Translations under genes and position numbers: made by a program
Notes under the pieces: generated by a model
Told to the model about the DNA's origin: nothing
Databases searched by the model: none
Seen by the model: only the letters and a program-made list of their open reading frames with translations
Assembly: GCF_018324205.1 (NCBI RefSeq)
Contig: NZ_AP023356.1
Coordinates: 5,934,001 to 5,998,000 of the forward strand
Direction: 5' to 3'
DNA: 64,000 nt
From: Actinoplanes ianthinogenes
GTDB taxonomy: Bacteria > Actinomycetota > Actinomycetes > Mycobacteriales > Micromonosporaceae
In this document: positions 16,897-26,123 of the stretch, piece by piece
Layout of the letters: each line of letters begins with the position of its first letter
Position numbering within the stretch: the first letter of the stretch is position 1

Positions 16897-17430
16897 TCAG
16901 GGGAGTGGGCGGCTGCGGATGTGGTCGTCGTGCCATTCGGCGCCGACCAGGAAGCGTTTCACGCCGATGATGGTGAAGCCGTGCTTGGCATAGAACTTCG
17001 CGGCCCGGACGTTCTGCTGATTCACCCCGAGCCAGCAGGACGCGGCGCCGGTCGCGGCCGCGGTCGCCAGGGTCCGCGTCATCAGCGCGTGGGCGGCGCC
17101 GGAGCCGTGCCGGTCCGGCGCGACGTAGAACTTGCTCAGCTCGACGCTGGTCGCCGCGTCCACCACGGCGGCCACGTCCGGGTCCGCGATCGGCCCGCGG
17201 ACCAGCATCGCGTAGCCCACCGGACGGTCCTCGTCGAGGGCCAGCAGCAGGGTCCGGGCCGGGTCGGCGAGGTACGCGGTGAACCGCTCGGCGGACAGGT
17301 GGGTGGCGACGAACGCGTCGATGTCGGCCTGTGCGGTGCCCGGAGGGCAGGCCAATCCGAAGGTAAGTGTCGCCAGCGCGTGCAAAGGTTGCTCATCGCC
17401 CCGCGTGGCGTGACGCACAGTTATCGACAT
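16897..17430 (-). CDS. GNAT-family N-acetyltransferase
   Basis: A 177-residue GNAT fold: ITVRHATRGDEQPLHAL at the N-terminus, motif A (LSKFYVAPDRHGSGAAHALM) for acetyl-CoA binding, and motif B (NQQNVRAAKFYAKHGF). The substrate cannot be told from sequence. The ATG has no ribosome site. Eight bases upstream lies TAAACT, a good -10 hexamer, so translation is probably from a leaderless transcript. The divergent hexosaminidase gene starts only 25 bp away. Confidence 0.88.
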   Translation of the reverse strand: MSITVRHATRGDEQPLHALATLTFGLACPPGTAQADIDAFVATHLSAERFTAYLADPARTLLLALDEDRPVGYAMLVRGPIADPDVAAVVDAATSVELSKFYVAPDRHGSGAAHALMTRTLATAAATGAASCWLGVNQQNVRAAKFYAKHGFTIIGVKRFLVGAEWHDDHIRSRPLP

Positions 17431-17455
17431 AGCGAAACAGTTTAGAGTCTTCAGA
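17431..17455. promoter_or_regulatory. 25-bp divergent, probably double leaderless promoter
   Basis: Only 25 bp separate two start codons on opposite strands. Plus-strand TAGAGT (17443-17448) ends 7 nt before the GTG at 17456. Minus-strand TAAACT ends 8 nt before the ATG at 17430. Neither gene has a Shine-Dalgarno sequence. The -35 region of each promoter must therefore lie inside the coding sequence of the opposite gene. Confidence 0.55.
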
Positions 17456-18847
17456 GTGCGCCCTCAGACGAAGCGGCTCGCCGATGTGATTCCGGCGCCC
17501 GCCCTGGTTGTTCCGGAACCGGCCGTGAGCTTCACCGTCGCCCCCGACGCCGTCGCGGCGCTCGCGGCGGCCCCGCGTGCGGACGGGCCGATCCGGCTCG
17601 CCCTCACCGACGCCGACGGCCTCGGACCCGAGGGATACCGCCTGGAGATCACCGCGACCGGTGTGACGCTGCGTGCCGCGGCGCCGGCCGGGCTGTTCTG
17701 GGGTGTGCAGACGCTGCGCCAGCTGGCCGCCGGGGACGGCGTGCTGCCCGGCGGGGTGATCGAGGACCGGCCCCGGTTCGCCTATCGCGGCGCGATGCTC
17801 GACCTGGCCCGGCACTTCTTCACCGCCGCCGAGATCCGCGCGCACATCGACCTGCTGGTCCAGTTCAAGATCAATCATCTGCACCTGCACCTCACCGACG
17901 ACCAGGGCTGGCGGTTGGAGATCCCCGGCTGGCCGCGCCTCACCGAGGTCGGCGGCGGCCCGGGCACCGGCTGCGACGGCGCCGGGCCGGGCTTTCTCAC
18001 CCTGGCCGACTACGCCGAGGTGGTGGCGTACGCCGCCGAGCGGTTCGTCACCGTGGTGCCGGAGATCGATATGCCGGGCCACGTGAACGCGGCCCTGGTG
18101 GCGTACCCGGAACTGACCGCGGACGGGCAGCCGGTCGCGCCGCGCACCGACGCCGAGGTCGGGTACAGCTCGCTGGTGGCCGGCAAGGAGGAGACGTACG
18201 CCTTCGTCGAGACCGTGCTGAAGACGGTGGCCGACGCGACGCCGGGGCCGTACCTGCACATCGGTGGCGACGAGTGCCTCTCCACCACGGCCGAGGACTA
18301 CCGGGCGTTCCTGTCCCGGGTGCTGCCGCTGCCGGCGAAGTACGGCAAGCGGGCGATCGGCTGGCACGAGATCGCCGCGGCCGACCTGCCCGAGGGCACC
18401 GTGGTGCAGTACTGGCGGCCGCAGGACGAGGGGACGAACGTGGCCGCCGCGGTCGCCGCCGGTCACCAGGTGATCATGGCGCCGGCCGACCGGACGTATC
18501 TCGACATGAAGTACGACGAGACGACCCCGATCGGGTTGGACTGGGCCGGGCTGGTGCCGGTGCGGCGGGCGTACGACTGGGACCCGGCCGACCGGCTGCC
18601 CGGGGTGCCGGAGACCGCCCTGCTCGGGGTGGCCGCGCCGCTCTGGTCGGAGACCCTGCGCAGCGTCGCCGACCTCCAGTACCTGACGTTTCCGCGGCTC
18701 CCGGCGGTGGCCGAGGTGTCCTGGACCCCGCAGGCGGGCCGGGACTGGGACTCGTTCGCCGAGCGGCTCGCGGCGTTCGGCCCGCGCTGGGACGCGGCCG
18801 GTGTGACGTGGTTCCGCGCTCCGGAAATCGACTGGCCGGCCGGCTGA
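17456..18847 (+). CDS. GH20 beta-N-acetylhexosaminidase
   Basis: A 463-residue protein. A GH20b-like N-terminal domain precedes the catalytic TIM barrel, which has RGAMLDLARHFF, HLHLTDDQGWRLEI, the catalytic Asp-Glu pair in HIGGDEC (around residue 270) and a C-terminal SWTPQAGRDW. Family enzymes remove terminal GlcNAc or GalNAc by substrate-assisted catalysis. There is no signal peptide, so it probably acts on imported chitobiose or cell-wall fragments in the cytoplasm. The GTG start lacks a ribosome site and is likely leaderless. It is divergent from the GNAT gene. Confidence 0.92.
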   Translation: MRPQTKRLADVIPAPALVVPEPAVSFTVAPDAVAALAAAPRADGPIRLALTDADGLGPEGYRLEITATGVTLRAAAPAGLFWGVQTLRQLAAGDGVLPGGVIEDRPRFAYRGAMLDLARHFFTAAEIRAHIDLLVQFKINHLHLHLTDDQGWRLEIPGWPRLTEVGGGPGTGCDGAGPGFLTLADYAEVVAYAAERFVTVVPEIDMPGHVNAALVAYPELTADGQPVAPRTDAEVGYSSLVAGKEETYAFVETVLKTVADATPGPYLHIGGDECLSTTAEDYRAFLSRVLPLPAKYGKRAIGWHEIAAADLPEGTVVQYWRPQDEGTNVAAAVAAGHQVIMAPADRTYLDMKYDETTPIGLDWAGLVPVRRAYDWDPADRLPGVPETALLGVAAPLWSETLRSVADLQYLTFPRLPAVAEVSWTPQAGRDWDSFAERLAAFGPRWDAAGVTWFRAPEIDWPAG

Positions 18848-18920
18848 TCGCCACGGGGCCCTCAGCCGTACCTCCGGCCACACGCCTAGGCTGGGCGTTT
18901 CTCGGTGGGAGGAGAGCGGC

Positions 18921-20900
18921 TTGAGCAACGATGCGCGAGCGGCGGCGAGGTCGGCCGCTGCCCTGGCCGGGTTCCTGATCGTCGCCGGACTGCAGCTGGC
19001 CGTGGTCCTCGGCGTGCTGTGGACCGTGCTGAAACTGCTGCCCACCGACTTCGCGCTGCGCGCCGGGGTGCCGCTGAGCATCGCCACGTTCGGCGCGCTC
19101 GGCTACGCCACCTGGCGGGCCCTGCGCTCACGCCGGCGGGTGCCGGCCGGGGTGGCGGTGCCGCGGGCCGACGCGCCGGAGCTGTGGGCGCTGGTGGACG
19201 CGGCCGCGACCGCCGCCGGCGTGACCCCGCCGGCCGGGCTGACCGTGGTCGCCGACGCCACCGTGGTGGTGGGGGAGCGGACCCGGGCGCTCGGGCTCGG
19301 CGGCGGACGGCGGGACCTCTACGTCGGGCTGCCGCTGTTGCAGGCGTGGGACCGCGGGCGGCTGCGGGCGGCGGTGGCGCACGAGCTGGCGCACGGCTCG
19401 GCACGGCTCGGGCGGTGGGCGCCGATGGCGTACCGCGGCCGGGTCGAGGTGGGCCGGCTGGCGTCCCGCTGGGGCCGGGGCCGCAACCCGGCCGCCGCCG
19501 TCTTCCGGGCGTACGCCCAGGTCTACCGGCGCTGGGACGCGCCGTTCAGCCGGGCCCAGGAGCTGGCCGCGGACCGGGTCGCCGCCGCGCACGCCGGGGC
19601 CGAGGCGGCCGCCGGCGCGCTGCGCGACCTGCCGGTGCTCGCCGGCATGCAGCGGTTGTTCCACGCCGAGTACGTCGGCCCCGGCTGGCAGGCCGGGCAG
19701 GTGCCGGACGACGTGTTCGGCGGCTTCCTGCGGGTGCTCGCGGCGCGGGCCGAGGACGTGGCGATCCTGCGGGCCCGCGGACCGGAGCCGGCCGGTGACT
19801 GGGACACCCACCCGCCGCTGGCCGAGCGGCTGGCCGCGCTGACGCCCGATTCGCCGGCGGCCCCGGCCGCGGCACCCGATGCGCCGACGGCTCCGGCGGC
19901 GCCCGGCTCCCCGGCCGCGCCGACGCCCGATTCCTCAGTAGACGATGAAAAAGAAGAACCGGCCGACGATCTGGTGCCCGACCTGCCCGGGCTGGGGCGC
20001 GCGTTGCAGGCCGTCGCCTTCCCGCCGGCCGGACGGACCGAGGTGAGCTGGGACGACTTCCTCAGCCTGGCCCGCACCGCCGAGATGGAGCGGGAGGCCG
20101 AGGCGGCCCTGGCCACCGTGGCCCGGGCGGTCGGCGCCCCGGTGCCGGATGCGGCCGGGGTGCTGGAGCTGGCCGCCGACGGCCGGCTGGCCACCGCGGC
20201 CGCGACCATCTTCCCCGGCCTCACCCCGGAGGAGACCGCCGACCGGATCGTCGACCTGCTCTCCCTGATGCTCGCCCTGGCCGCGCTGCGCAGCGGGGTG
20301 GCCCGCTGGCGGCACAGCTGGACCGGCACCGCCGAGCTGGTCGCCGCGGACGGCGCCCACCTGAACCTGACCGACGTGGCGGCGGCCGCGGCCGACCCGG
20401 AGCAGGCCGAGGCGGTCCGCGCCTACCTCGACCGGATCGGGGTGGACCTGGCCGCGTCCGGTGGCGACCGGCCGGCCGCCCGGGCGCAGGTGCTCGGTGG
20501 CCTGATCAACCTGTCGGCGGACGGCGAGCGGACCGACCTGCTCGTCACCGACCTGGGCCTCCTGCTGGTCCCGGGTCTGTCCCGGGGCAAGGGCGTGGAG
20601 GCCAAGCGACGGCTGCATCAGATCGCGGCCGGCGGCGTCCCGGTCTCCGGCGAGGCGACGGCCGCCGCCGGGACCGCCACCGCGGTGGCCACCCTGGAGC
20701 CGCCCGGCGACGGCCGGCGGTTCGTGCCGTTCGCCGAGGTGGCCACGGTCACCAGCCTGCCGGGCCGGCGGCGCGGGTGGGTGATCGGCCTGCACGGCGG
20801 GGGCGAGCTCACCCTGCGCCCGTCGCTGGACACCGACGAGCTCCCGGGCGGATGGGCCGCCTGGGACGACGCCGTCACCTTTCTCACCGGAACGCGCTGA
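18921..20900 (+). CDS. Membrane-bound M48-family metallopeptidase
   Basis: A 659-residue protein with two N-terminal membrane helices followed by a zinc peptidase domain with HELAH (about residue 155) and a downstream glutamate in AQELAADR. A long C-terminal region follows. Its Ala/Pro linker contains the acidic patch SVDDEKEEPADD, coded by unusually AT-rich DNA. The family (HtpX/Ste24-like) degrades membrane or secreted proteins. The extended C-terminal half, ending in a beta-rich segment, is not typical of HtpX. The start is TTG at 18921 behind GGGAGGAG, which decides it. Confidence 0.85.
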   Translation: MSNDARAAARSAAALAGFLIVAGLQLAVVLGVLWTVLKLLPTDFALRAGVPLSIATFGALGYATWRALRSRRRVPAGVAVPRADAPELWALVDAAATAAGVTPPAGLTVVADATVVVGERTRALGLGGGRRDLYVGLPLLQAWDRGRLRAAVAHELAHGSARLGRWAPMAYRGRVEVGRLASRWGRGRNPAAAVFRAYAQVYRRWDAPFSRAQELAADRVAAAHAGAEAAAGALRDLPVLAGMQRLFHAEYVGPGWQAGQVPDDVFGGFLRVLAARAEDVAILRARGPEPAGDWDTHPPLAERLAALTPDSPAAPAAAPDAPTAPAAPGSPAAPTPDSSVDDEKEEPADDLVPDLPGLGRALQAVAFPPAGRTEVSWDDFLSLARTAEMEREAEAALATVARAVGAPVPDAAGVLELAADGRLATAAATIFPGLTPEETADRIVDLLSLMLALAALRSGVARWRHSWTGTAELVAADGAHLNLTDVAAAAADPEQAEAVRAYLDRIGVDLAASGGDRPAARAQVLGGLINLSADGERTDLLVTDLGLLLVPGLSRGKGVEAKRRLHQIAAGGVPVSGEATAAAGTATAVATLEPPGDGRRFVPFAEVATVTSLPGRRRGWVIGLHGGGELTLRPSLDTDELPGGWAAWDDAVTFLTGTR

Positions 20901-21045
20901 AGTCTCCTCCCCGACGAATGAGTCACTGATGCGTCACTTCGGGTCACAATGACCTCAGCGGTTGTTGGCTTCCCGGATGCCCTTATTGGGTAGCAAGCCT
21001 CCGGGTGCCGAGCGAGACGATCGCTGGGACGTGGGGGGAGGCGCT

Positions 21046-21516
21046 ATGGAGCGGGGGCCGACGGCGCTGTTCGGAGCCATCGTCGCGGTCGGGCTGGGCC
21101 CGGCGCTGTGGCTGGGCGTGCAACTCGCCACGGTCGGGACTCCGGCGTCCGGGACGCCACCGACCACGATTCGCCAGGAGCTGCCGGCCGCGGTGACCGA
21201 CTCGGGTGGTCACGGCGCGGGCGAGGCCTCGGAGACCGCCGACCCGATCACCGACCGGACCGTGCCACCGCAGGGCGAGAAACCCGCCAAGCGCCCCGCA
21301 CCGCGACCGCCGGCCGGCCCGTCACCCTCGCCGTCGCCGCCGGCCGGCCCGTCGCCGTCGCCGTCCGGGACGGTCAGCTCCGCGCCGACCGGCACCCCGC
21401 CCACCGAGTCCAGCACCGAGCCGTCGGCCGAGCCGTCGGATCGGGAGACGGAGCCGTCCACCCCGCCCACCGGCGACGACGGGCCGCCGTCGGCGGAGCC
21501 GTCCGAGACCTGGTGA
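21046..21516 (+). CDS. Small membrane-anchored protein with Pro/Ser/Thr-rich tail
   Basis: A 156-residue protein. One N-terminal hydrophobic segment (ALFGAIVAVGLGPALWLGVQL) is followed by an extracellular low-complexity tail with PAGPSPSPSP repeats and many Glu/Ser/Thr residues. There is no recognisable domain. The ATG at 21046 has an excellent ribosome site (GGGGGGAGG), so a longer in-frame start at 20962 is unlikely. A strong hairpin terminator follows the gene. Confidence 0.65.
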   Translation: MERGPTALFGAIVAVGLGPALWLGVQLATVGTPASGTPPTTIRQELPAAVTDSGGHGAGEASETADPITDRTVPPQGEKPAKRPAPRPPAGPSPSPSPPAGPSPSPSGTVSSAPTGTPPTESSTEPSAEPSDRETEPSTPPTGDDGPPSAEPSETW

Positions 21517-21523
21517 GACGCGA

Positions 21524-21557
21524 ACGGAGGGGAGCCCGCGGCGGGGCTCCCCTCCGT
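21524..21557. terminator. Bidirectional hairpin terminator
   Basis: A 14-bp perfect stem (ACGGAGGGGAGCCC and its complement) with a six-base loop, placed between two convergent genes ending at 21516 and 21572. Confidence 0.8.
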
Positions 21558-21571
21558 ACCGAAATCGGGTC

Positions 21572-22375
21572 TCACAGGCCGAGCAGGCGGTCCAGAATGT
21601 CGCGGTAGGCCCGCAGCTCCACCCGCAGCGCCTCGGTGTCGTCGCCGCCGGAGGCGAGCGAACCGCGGTGCTGGCGCAGCGACGTGGTCAGTTTCTCGAT
21701 GGTCTCGTCGACCAGCGCGGCGGCCTCGCCGGTGGTCGCCTTCGGGTCGTCGACGAAGCGGAGCTGGATCTCGCGCCAGCGGTCGCGCAGGGGCTGGGTC
21801 TCGGCCTCCGGGAAGAACGGCGCCGGGCCGGACGTGGTGCCGGTTCCGGCCTCGGCCGCTGCCGGGACGGTGGCGACGGCCACCACCGGTTCGGCATCCT
21901 CGACCTGCGGGTCCTCGAAAGTGCCCCGGTCCTCGATCGCCGCGTCCACGGTGTCGTCGTCCTTCCCGGCCGCCTCCTCCCGCTCCGCCCGTTCCTCCTC
22001 GTCGGCGAGCGCGTCGGCGTCCCGGTCCTCCTCGCGGGCGCGATCCCACGGGGTCGTCGGGTTCTCGTCACGGTCCACAGCGGACTCGTGGGCGCCGATC
22101 GGCTGGGTGGTGTCGGCGTCGTCGTCCCGGCGCACGTCGTCGATCTTCGTGGTGTCGTCGTCGTCCGAGTCGCGGTGGGCGCCGGTCTCGTCGGTGTGCT
22201 TCACCGGCTCGCCGGTGTGGTCCACCGGCTCGCCGGGCCGGTCGGCGGGCTCGTCCGTCCGGTCCGCCGGGGGTGTGTCGTGCCACGGCGACCCGGCGCG
22301 CTGCGACGGCACACCGTCGCTGCGGTCGTCCTGCTCGGCGGCGTTGTCCTGTGCCTCGTTGGAGAAGAAGCGCAT
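21572..22375 (-). CDS. Acidic hypothetical protein with a conserved C-terminal helical domain
   Basis: A 267-residue protein. The first 180 residues are highly acidic and low-complexity (many Asp/Glu, with repeats of the type PGEPVDHTGEPV). The last 85 residues are a helical domain containing RWREIQLRFVDDPK and a run of regularly spaced hydrophobic residues. The same domain, with EEVQIRFVDSPKEA, occurs in the gene just upstream, so the two are paralogues in one operon (12-bp gap, ribosome site GAGGAG). There is no signal peptide or membrane helix. The function is unknown to me. Confidence 0.75.
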   Translation of the reverse strand: MRFFSNEAQDNAAEQDDRSDGVPSQRAGSPWHDTPPADRTDEPADRPGEPVDHTGEPVKHTDETGAHRDSDDDDTTKIDDVRRDDDADTTQPIGAHESAVDRDENPTTPWDRAREEDRDADALADEEERAEREEAAGKDDDTVDAAIEDRGTFEDPQVEDAEPVVAVATVPAAAEAGTGTTSGPAPFFPEAETQPLRDRWREIQLRFVDDPKATTGEAAALVDETIEKLTTSLRQHRGSLASGGDDTEALRVELRAYRDILDRLLGL

Positions 22376-22387
22376 CGTGGGGGCTCC

Positions 22388-23053
22388 TCAGCGGCTGGTG
22401 GCGTCGGTCTCGGGGGCGGGCTTCCCGGCCGGCTCGCCGGTCGGTTTCTCGGTCGTCGTCTCGGTCACGGAACGTTCCGCGGTGGTCCGCGGCGCGGGCA
22501 CGGCGGTGGTGCCGCCCGGCACCGGGTCCTCGCCGAGCAGGTCGGCGAAGAGAGCCCGGTAGTGGACCAGCGCCTGGCGCAGGTCCTCGGTGCCGGCCTC
22601 GTCATTCTTACTGCGCTCGCTGATCTCGTGGGCCGCCCGGTAGTGCTCCAATGTGGTGGCGTGCTCGACGGAGAGGTTGGCGAGCCGCTCGTCGTAGTCC
22701 GCGGTCGGGTACCCGCGCTCGGTGATCAGGCGGGTGACCAGCTCGTCGGCGGTCGACACCGCCTCCTTCGGACTGTCCACGAAGCGGATCTGGACCTCCT
22801 CCCAGGCGGCGGTGTACTTGGCCCGGGACTCCGCGGAGAGCGGCGTGAGCTCCAGCTGGGCGTGCCGCTTCGTGCGTTCCAGCAGCTCGCGCTCCGCCTC
22901 GGTGCGGTTGCCGGTGTCGGCGACCACCCGGTCGTACTCGGGTCCGAAGGTCTGCTGGAGCTTGCGACGCCGGCCGGCCCGGACCGCGACCACGACCGCG
23001 GCCAGCACCAGCAGGATGACGATGATCAGGACGATGGTGGCGGTGGCGGACAT
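22388..23053 (-). CDS. Membrane-anchored hypothetical protein, paralogous C-terminal domain
   Basis: A 221-residue protein. The N-terminal membrane helix (TIVLIIVILLVLAAVVVAV) is followed by RAGRRRKLQQTFGPEYDRVV, a segment often found in small actinobacterial membrane proteins. A helical domain with EEVQIRFVDSPKEAV comes next, and then a Thr/Pro/Ala-rich C-terminus. The start is the ATG at 23053 with AAGGAGG. It lies upstream of its cytoplasmic paralogue in one operon, and both are divergent from the conservon genes. Confidence 0.78.
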   Translation of the reverse strand: MSATATIVLIIVILLVLAAVVVAVRAGRRRKLQQTFGPEYDRVVADTGNRTEAERELLERTKRHAQLELTPLSAESRAKYTAAWEEVQIRFVDSPKEAVSTADELVTRLITERGYPTADYDERLANLSVEHATTLEHYRAAHEISERSKNDEAGTEDLRQALVHYRALFADLLGEDPVPGGTTAVPAPRTTAERSVTETTTEKPTGEPAGKPAPETDATSR

Positions 23054-23357
23054 CAGGTTCCTCCTTCTTCCCCCGGTGTCATGCCCACTCGGACCCATCC
23101 GTCAATCGCATCGGGCGAAACCTGTCGGAACCTCTGTCATAACTCCGACCTCGGTGAAGTGCGGATCTACAACGGCCGCTGCCGGACAAAGGGCATGGAA
23201 GGGAAGTTTCCGATGGCCCGAGACCTAGCTGTGACGGACGTCTTTCCGTATTCTTCGCCAGGCGCATCTCGCCCGGGCCGCCGTCCACTTCTGATCGGCC
23301 GGCTCCGGATCGCGGTGTGTCGCCGTTCCCTGCCGAACCCCCTCCGGGCGGAGCTTG
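23054..23357. promoter_or_regulatory. Divergent intergenic region upstream of the conservon
   Basis: Just over 300 bp between the small-protein operon (minus) and the conservon (plus). Promoters for both must lie here. The last bases before the kinase-like gene read GGGCGGAGCTTG, giving its ribosome site. I found no palindrome or RNA fold good enough to name. Confidence 0.35.
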
Positions 23358-26123
23358 ATGAGAAGCCGCAACTGGTCGATCAGATCGAAGATCATCGCGA
23401 TGGTCGCGGTGCCGCTCGCCGCGCTTCTCGCGCTGTGGGTCTTCGCGACGGCGGCGACCGCCGGGCCGGCCATGGATCTGCTCAACGCGCGCGACGTGGT
23501 GCTGCGGATGGGCGACCCGGGCCTGCAACTGATCGCGCAGATGCAGCGGGAGCGACACTTCTCCGCCGTCTACCTGGCCGCGCAGGAGACGCCGGGCACC
23601 GAGCTGAGGACCCAGCGGGCCGCGACCGACGCGGCGATCGCCGACCTCCGCTCCGCCACCGACGGGCTGGACATGTCCACGGACCTGCGGGCGCGGGTCG
23701 CGACGCTGTTCAGCGACTTCGACGCGCTCCAGGCGGTCCGGGCCCGGATCGACGCGCGCGAGATCAAGCTGCTCGACATGATGAACACGTACAACGACGT
23801 GGTCGACGCCGGCTTCGACGTCTCCGGCACCGCCGCGGTGTTCTTCCACGAGAAGGTCGACCGTGAGGTGCGCGCCCTGATCACCGGCTACCGCGGCCTG
23901 GAGTACCTGTCCCGGGTGGACGCGACGCTGGCCGGGGCGAACGCGGCCGGCAAGGTCGACGAGCGGACCCGTGGCCAGCTGATCGAGGACGTCGCCACCT
24001 CGCGGTACCTGCTGAAGTCGGGCGTCGCGGACATGCCGGAGAAGGCCCGCGGCGACTACGCCCAGCTGGTCACCCGGGGCTCCACCTTCGTCACGCTGGA
24101 CGTGCTCCAGAACAAGCTGCTCAACCTGAGCTACACCGGCGCGGCGCCGCCGGTGAAGGGCACCGAGTGGCAGCCGGTGTTCGACCAGGTCTCCGCCGAG
24201 CTGCGCGCGTTCGAGTTGCGGACGGTCGACGCGGTCGTCTCGGACGCCACCCCGCTGGCCGTCACCGTGTTCGTCTGGCTGGGCCTGTCCGCGCTGACCG
24301 GCCTGGTCGCCTTCGTGCTGGCGATCTGGGTCTCGGTGCGGGTCGGCCGGTCGATCGTCGGCCGCCTGATCAAGCTGCGCCGGGAGGCTCTGGAGATGGC
24401 CTCCGACCGGCTGCCCACCGTGGTCCGCCGCCTCCAGCGCGGCGAGGCGGTCGACGTCGACGTCGAGACGCCCCCGCTGGATTACGGCAAGGACGAGATC
24501 GGCCAGGTCGGTCAGGCCTTCAACGACGTGCAGCGCACCGCGGTGCAGTCCGCCGTCGACGAGGCGAACGTCCGGCGCGGCATCAACGAGGTGTTCCTCA
24601 ACATCGCCCGGCGCAGCCAGACGCTGCTGCACCGGCAGCTGTCGCTGCTGGACAAGATGGAGCGCCGGGAGACCGAGCCGCAGGAGCTGGAGGACCTCTA
24701 CCGGGTCGACCACCTGGCCACCCGGATGCGGCGGCACGCCGAGGACCTGGTCATTCTGGCCGGCGCGGCGCCCGGCCGGGGCTGGCGCAACCCGGTTCCG
24801 GTGATCGACGTGGTCCGCGGCGCGATCAGTGAGGTGGAGGACTACAAGCGGGTCGACATCCGCGCGGTGGCCCCCTCCGCGCTCTTCGGCCGCGCCGTCG
24901 GTGACGTCATCCACCTGCTCGCCGAGCTGATCGAGAACGCGGCCTCGTTCTCCCCGCCGCACACCCGGGTGCAGGTCTCCGGGCAGGTGCTGCCGAACGG
25001 GTACGCCGTCGAGGTCGAGGACCGCGGCCTGGGCATGAGCGCGGAGGCGCTGGAGCAGGCGAACCGCCGGCTGGCCGAGCCACCCGACTTCGACCCGGCC
25101 GACAGCGCCCGGCTCGGCCTGTTCGTGGTGGCCCAGCTGGCCGTCCGGCACCACATCCGGGTGTCGTTGCAGCCCTCGCCGTACGGCGGGATCACCGCCG
25201 TGGTCCTGCTCCCGGGCGAGCTGGTCACCGAGGCGCCCGCACCGGCCGGCGCCAACGGCCGGTCGGCCGTCCCCGCGCCGGGCGGGAACACCCCGCTGGT
25301 CGGCTCCGGGACCGACGATCCGGCCAGGAGCTCGCTGGCCGCGCTCCAGTGGTCCGGCAACGGCAAGTTGCAGCAGGTGCCCGCGGTGCCCCGGCAGCGG
25401 ACCACCAACGGCGAGTCGCTGCCGGCCGGCTCGCTCAACGGCGTGCACCCGGAGACCAAGGCGCTGACCGGCGGCGAGCCCGGCGGTCCCACGCCCAGCG
25501 CGATCGCGTCCGAGCTCAGCCCGGACGGCCTGGTGCAGCGCAAACGGATCCGGCGGACCCCGCAGGTCCCGCCGGCCGAGCAGCCCCCGGCGGCGACCGC
25601 CGGGCAGCTCGACGACGTGGCCGGTGCGCTCGGCGCGCCCCGCTCGGTGCCGCGCAACTCGGCGCCGCTGATGCCGACCTCGGCCGCGCCGCTGTTCACC
25701 ACGCCGGAGCCACCCGGCCCGGCGGCGCCGACCTCGGCCGCCCCGATGTTCGTGGCGCCGACCTCGGCACCCCCGGCGGCGCCCGCCGTCTCGCCGGCGG
25801 CCGGCGGCGACGAGCCGACCGAGCAGCTGGAACCGGACGGCCTGCCCAAGCGGGTCCGGCAGGCCAGCCTGGCCCCGCAGCTGCGCCATCCGGTGGTGGA
25901 GCGGGAGTCCACCGCGCCGGAGCGTTCGCCGGAGCAGGTCCGTACGCTGATGAGCGCCCTGCAACTGGGCACCACCCGGGGTCGTATCCAGGCGTCGCGC
26001 GAGATGGCGAGCGCCAGGTCCACCCAGGACGAAGCAGTTTCCGGGGCCGACGGCGACACGGCCGGCGACCGTGCCGAGAGCCCCGGCGGTAATGAAAGCA
26101 CCAGGCCGGAGAAGGACGCATAG
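23358..26123 (+). CDS. cvnA: Conservon sensor: nitrate/nitrite-sensing, HAMP and ATPase domain protein (CvnA)
   Basis: A protein of about 921 residues. A membrane helix near residues 12-32 is followed by an extracellular NIT-type sensor (to about 300), a second helix (LAVTVFVWLGLSALTGLVAF), a HAMP-like linker and then a GHKL ATPase domain (ELIENAASFSPP, the D-box VEDRGLGMS). There is no obvious His phosphorylation box, as usual for CvnA. The C-terminal 300 residues are Pro/Ala-rich and disordered. ATG 23358 (or the adjoining TTG 23355) follows GGCGGAG. It heads a four-gene conservon, in which CvnA is thought to act like a membrane receptor for a small-GTPase switch. Confidence 0.92.
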   Translation: MRSRNWSIRSKIIAMVAVPLAALLALWVFATAATAGPAMDLLNARDVVLRMGDPGLQLIAQMQRERHFSAVYLAAQETPGTELRTQRAATDAAIADLRSATDGLDMSTDLRARVATLFSDFDALQAVRARIDAREIKLLDMMNTYNDVVDAGFDVSGTAAVFFHEKVDREVRALITGYRGLEYLSRVDATLAGANAAGKVDERTRGQLIEDVATSRYLLKSGVADMPEKARGDYAQLVTRGSTFVTLDVLQNKLLNLSYTGAAPPVKGTEWQPVFDQVSAELRAFELRTVDAVVSDATPLAVTVFVWLGLSALTGLVAFVLAIWVSVRVGRSIVGRLIKLRREALEMASDRLPTVVRRLQRGEAVDVDVETPPLDYGKDEIGQVGQAFNDVQRTAVQSAVDEANVRRGINEVFLNIARRSQTLLHRQLSLLDKMERRETEPQELEDLYRVDHLATRMRRHAEDLVILAGAAPGRGWRNPVPVIDVVRGAISEVEDYKRVDIRAVAPSALFGRAVGDVIHLLAELIENAASFSPPHTRVQVSGQVLPNGYAVEVEDRGLGMSAEALEQANRRLAEPPDFDPADSARLGLFVVAQLAVRHHIRVSLQPSPYGGITAVVLLPGELVTEAPAPAGANGRSAVPAPGGNTPLVGSGTDDPARSSLAALQWSGNGKLQQVPAVPRQRTTNGESLPAGSLNGVHPETKALTGGEPGGPTPSAIASELSPDGLVQRKRIRRTPQVPPAEQPPAATAGQLDDVAGALGAPRSVPRNSAPLMPTSAAPLFTTPEPPGPAAPTSAAPMFVAPTSAPPAAPAVSPAAGGDEPTEQLEPDGLPKRVRQASLAPQLRHPVVERESTAPERSPEQVRTLMSALQLGTTRGRIQASREMASARSTQDEAVSGADGDTAGDRAESPGGNESTRPEKDA

